Source: Propionibacteriaceae bacterium
Lineage (GTDB): Bacteria > Actinomycetota > Actinomycetes > Propionibacteriales > Propionibacteriaceae
Assembly (NCBI GenBank): GCA_031254155.1
Contig: JAIRVA010000192.1
Span: 1 to 8,910 of the forward strand
Direction: 5' to 3'
Length of the DNA stretch: 8,910 bases
A program made the position numbers and the translations under genes. The notes below the pieces were generated by a model. It saw only the letters and a program-made list of their open reading frames with translations, was not told the origin of the DNA and did no database searches. This document shows, one piece after another, positions 6,774-8,910 of the stretch (within the stretch, counting starts at the first letter, position 1; every line of letters starts with the position of its first letter).

Positions 6774-6788
6774 TATAGTTGTGACAAC
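6774..6788 (+). promoter_or_regulatory. permease operon -10 box with palindrome over the start site
   Basis: TATAGT (6774-6779) matches TATAAT at five of six positions. The expected transcription start is about 6786, giving a leader of about 25 bases before ATG 6811. No convincing -35 sits at 17 bases; TAGACT (6748-6753) is TTGACA-like but 20 bases away, which hints at an activator-dependent promoter. GTTGT-G-ACAAC (6778-6788) is a perfect 5-1-5 palindrome covering the predicted start, a classic repressor position. Confidence 0.5.
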
Positions 6789-6799
6789 ACATCAGCCAC

Positions 6800-6805
6800 G
6801 AGGAG
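6800..6805 (+). promoter_or_regulatory. ribosome binding site of the permease
   Basis: GAGGAG lies 5 bases before ATG 6811 and decides for that start over the in-frame GTG at 6781, which would overlap the promoter palindrome and has no ribosome site. Confidence 0.8.
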
Positions 6806-6810
6806 CTAAC

Positions 6811-8232
6811 ATGTCCCACAGTCAGACCCCGGACGCGTCCGCCGGAATCGAGCAGTTCGGGTACAAACAAGAACTCAAGCGTCGGCTGACCTTCGGGGAT
6901 CTACTGGTGTACGGCTTGATCTTCATGGTACCCATCGCCCCGTTCGCCATCTTCGGCAGCGTGTTCCAGGCCTCGGGCGGCATGGTCGCCCTGTCGTACC
7001 TGGTCGGCATGGTCGGCATGATGCTGACGGCGAACGCCTACCGCTACATGGCGGCGGAGTACCCGATGTCCGGCTCCGTTTACACGTACGTCGGGCGCGG
7101 TCTGGCCCGGCCGGCCGGCTTCGTCGCCGGCTGGATGATCCTGCTCGACTACATCCTCGTCCCCACGCTGCTCTACACCGCCGCCGCGATGGCACTCGCC
7201 GGCCTGCTCCCGGGGATACCGATCTGGGTCTGGGTCGTCATCTTCGTCATCCTCAACACGGTGATCAACTACCTCGGGATCGAGTTCACCGCCGGCGCCA
7301 ACAAGATCATGCTCGTGCTCGAGCTCATCGTGCTGGCCGTGTTCCTGGTGATCGGCGTCATCGCCGTCGCGCAGGGCAAGGGCCGGGGCTTCAGCTTCGA
7401 CGCCTTCTTCAACTCCAGCCATTTCTCCCTGGGGATGATCTTCGGGGCGGTGTCAATCGCGGTCCTGTCCTTCCTGGGTTTCGACGGCATCTCGACCCTG
7501 GCGGAGGAGAACGCGAGCGGCCCGAAGGCGGTCGGCCGGTCGATGATCGCGGCGCTCGGCCTGCTGGGCGTCCTGTTCGTCGTCCAGACCTGGGTCGCCA
7601 CCATGCTGGTCGACGACCCGGAGGGTCTCATCGCGAACGGCGATCCGGCGGGCTCCGCGTTCTACGAGGCCGCCCGGCTGGCCGGCGGGAGCTTCTTGTT
7701 CACCCTGACCTCGGTCGCCACCGCCATCGCCTGGGGCTTCGCCAACGCCCTGGCCGCCCAGGCCGCCACCTCCCGCCTGTTGTTCGCCATGGCCCGCGAC
7801 CGCCAACTCCCCCACTTCCTCGCCAAGGTCCATCCCCAGCGGGGCGTGCCGGTCGCCGCCACCTTCGCGGTCGCAGCCATCTCCCTCGTCCTCGGCATCA
7901 TCTTCGTCCTGCTCCCCGACGGGCTGGGCACCATCTCCACCATGGTCAACTTCGGCGCGCTGACCGCCTTCCTCCTGCTCAACATCACGATGGTCTGGCA
8001 CTTCGCCGTGAAGGGGCGCGCACCCAAGATCCTGGGACACATCATCGTCCCCGTCGCCGGGGCGGTCGTCTTGACCTTCGTCCTGTTCTACGCCCGGATC
8101 GCCGCCCAAACCGTCGGCCTGATCTGGCTGGCGGTGGGCATCGTCCTCGCCGTCGTGTTGTACCGCCTCGGCCGGATGCCCGACACCGGCCACGTCCCCG
8201 ATACCATCGAAGCGGAAAAGGAGTCCCGATGA
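6811..8232 (+). CDS. APC superfamily amino acid/amine permease
   Basis: A 473-residue secondary transporter of the amino acid-polyamine-organocation superfamily (AA_permease_2-like), probably importing an amino acid, amine or amide by ion symport. About 12 membrane helices can be followed (roughly 30-54, 58-76, 103-130, 136-155, 163-187, 205-224, 245-266, 295-318, 345-367, 375-397, 409-428, 434-452). Family features include the Gly/Pro-broken first helix (FMVPIAPFAIFGSVFQASGG), RYMAAEYPMSGSVYTYVGR before helix 3, the helix 6 region FLGFDGISTLAEENASGPK, and RLLFAMARDRQLP after helix 8. Both ends are charged and cytoplasmic. The start is ATG 6811 with GAGGAG at 5-base spacing. The last 4 bases overlap the acetamidase/formamidase-family gene (ATGA), so the two are co-translated, and the transported substrate is plausibly the amide, or a precursor of it, that the second enzyme cleaves. 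The exact substrate cannot be read from the sequence. Confidence 0.93.
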   Translation: MSHSQTPDASAGIEQFGYKQELKRRLTFGDLLVYGLIFMVPIAPFAIFGSVFQASGGMVALSYLVGMVGMMLTANAYRYMAAEYPMSGSVYTYVGRGLARPAGFVAGWMILLDYILVPTLLYTAAAMALAGLLPGIPIWVWVVIFVILNTVINYLGIEFTAGANKIMLVLELIVLAVFLVIGVIAVAQGKGRGFSFDAFFNSSHFSLGMIFGAVSIAVLSFLGFDGISTLAEENASGPKAVGRSMIAALGLLGVLFVVQTWVATMLVDDPEGLIANGDPAGSAFYEAARLAGGSFLFTLTSVATAIAWGFANALAAQAATSRLLFAMARDRQLPHFLAKVHPQRGVPVAATFAVAAISLVLGIIFVLLPDGLGTISTMVNFGALTAFLLLNITMVWHFAVKGRAPKILGHIIVPVAGAVVLTFVLFYARIAAQTVGLIWLAVGIVLAVVLYRLGRMPDTGHVPDTIEAEKESR

Positions 8233-8910
8233 CCATCCACTCGTTGCGGCCGGCCCACGACCAACTGGCCTACACCTTTGGCGGGGTGGCGCCCCTCATC
8301 ACCGTGGGTCCCGGCGACCTCGTCGAGGTCTTCACCGAGGACTGTTTCGGCGGCCGGGTCACCTCGCCCGGCCAGATCGCGAGCGAGGTCGTCCGTGACG
8401 ATGAACTCGACTCGGTCTCCGGGCCGATCTTTGTCACCGGCGCCGAACCGGGCGACGTGTTGGCGGTCCACCTGGTGTCGATCCGGCCCGCCAGGCCCCA
8501 CGCGATCTCGGCCAGTTTCCCGGGCTTCGGCGCGCTTGGCACCACGCAGCAAACCGCGATGCTCCACGACCCGCTGGAGGAACGCTTGTGGTTCTACGAC
8601 CTCGATCTCGACGCGTGGACCGCCACCTTCCGCGCGCGTTTGAGCGATTTTGCGGCCGTACTGCCCCTCGACCCGATGATGGGAACGATCGGCGTCGCGC
8701 CGGGCAGCGGTGAGGCCCGCCTGACCGTCACCCCGTCCACCTACGGCGGCAACATGGACTCGCCGGAGGTACGCGCGGGTACGACGCTCTACTTCCCCGT
8801 CAACGTGCCCGGCGCGCTCCTCGGTCTTGGCGACGGCCACGCCCGCCAGGGCGAAGCCGAGATCATCGGGTCCGGCCTGGAGTGCGCCATGGAGGTGGTC
8901 CTCGCGGTCG
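8229..8910 (+). CDS. acetamidase/formamidase family amidohydrolase, partial at right edge
   Basis: The first 227 residues of a protein of the FmdA/AmdA family, which hydrolyses short-chain amides (formamide, acetamide) to ammonia and the acid; full family members are about 300-400 residues, so the C-terminus lies outside the window. Family landmarks: PLITVGPGDLVEVFTEDCFGG (about 22-42), the PGDVLAVHLVSI strand (74-85), DPMMGTIGVAP (148-158), TYGGNMDSPEV (171-181), LYFPVNVPGALLGLGDGHA (187-205) and then QGEAEIIGSGLE (207-218). The GDGHA motif carries the Asp/His of the metal site. The segment after it is usually QGDGE in the family and here reads QGEAE. The start ATG 8229 overlaps the permease stop by 4 bases and has AAGGAG (8218-8223) at 5-base spacing, so it is translated with the permease. 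The product is cytosolic, with no signal peptide. Substrate preference among formamide, acetamide and other amides is not predictable here. Confidence 0.93.
   Translation, partial: MTIHSLRPAHDQLAYTFGGVAPLITVGPGDLVEVFTEDCFGGRVTSPGQIASEVVRDDELDSVSGPIFVTGAEPGDVLAVHLVSIRPARPHAISASFPGFGALGTTQQTAMLHDPLEERLWFYDLDLDAWTATFRARLSDFAAVLPLDPMMGTIGVAPGSGEARLTVTPSTYGGNMDSPEVRAGTTLYFPVNVPGALLGLGDGHARQGEAEIIGSGLECAMEVVLAV

Noticed and set aside
6781..6783. GTG as the permease start, giving 483 residues.
   Set aside because: It lies at the predicted transcription start inside a palindrome and lacks a ribosome site, whereas ATG 6811 has GAGGAG at 5 bases.

Overview
The window is chromosomal DNA from a high-GC actinobacterium (Actinomycetota). 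The signs are strongly G/C-biased third codon positions, GTG/TTG among the candidate starts, long antisense open frames caused by that bias, a full-length actinobacterial PcrA/UvrD1 helicase next to a DUF6350 (PerM-like) membrane protein, and a PspC-domain histidine kinase paired with a NarL-type regulator. The species cannot be named from the sequence. No rRNA, tRNA, CRISPR array, insertion sequence or phage gene was seen.

Layout, left to right. The left end (1-3135) is a minus-strand housekeeping block: pcrA is followed 61 bases later by the start of a DUF6350 membrane protein that runs off the left edge. In mycobacteria and streptomycetes these two families lie in the same neighbourhood, upstream of purN-purH, so purN may lie just outside the window. 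A 76-base divergent intergenic region separates pcrA from a plus-strand serine hydrolase of the beta-lactamase/esterase class (3212-4402). A 94-base gap with two perfect hairpins leads to a small GlsB/YeaQ/YmgE-type membrane protein (4497-4760), probably translated from a leaderless mRNA.

From 6655 down to 4780 (minus strand) lies a translationally coupled two-component system: a PspC-domain multi-pass histidine kinase and its NarL/LuxR response regulator. It resembles envelope-stress systems of the LiaSR/EsrSR kind. Its 155-base divergent upstream region holds several inverted repeats and a good -10 hexamer. From that region a plus-strand operon starts: an APC-superfamily amino acid/amine permease (6811-8232) overlapping by 4 bases an acetamidase/formamidase-family amidohydrolase (8229 to beyond the right edge). 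Together these look like an uptake-and-deamidation module for a small nitrogen compound.

I see ordinary core and accessory metabolism here, not an obviously new system. The best leads are regulatory: overlapping palindromes between the kinase and the permease, a palindrome directly over the predicted permease transcription start, and paired hairpins upstream of the small membrane protein. Coding density is high; the longest gene-free stretch is 155 bases.
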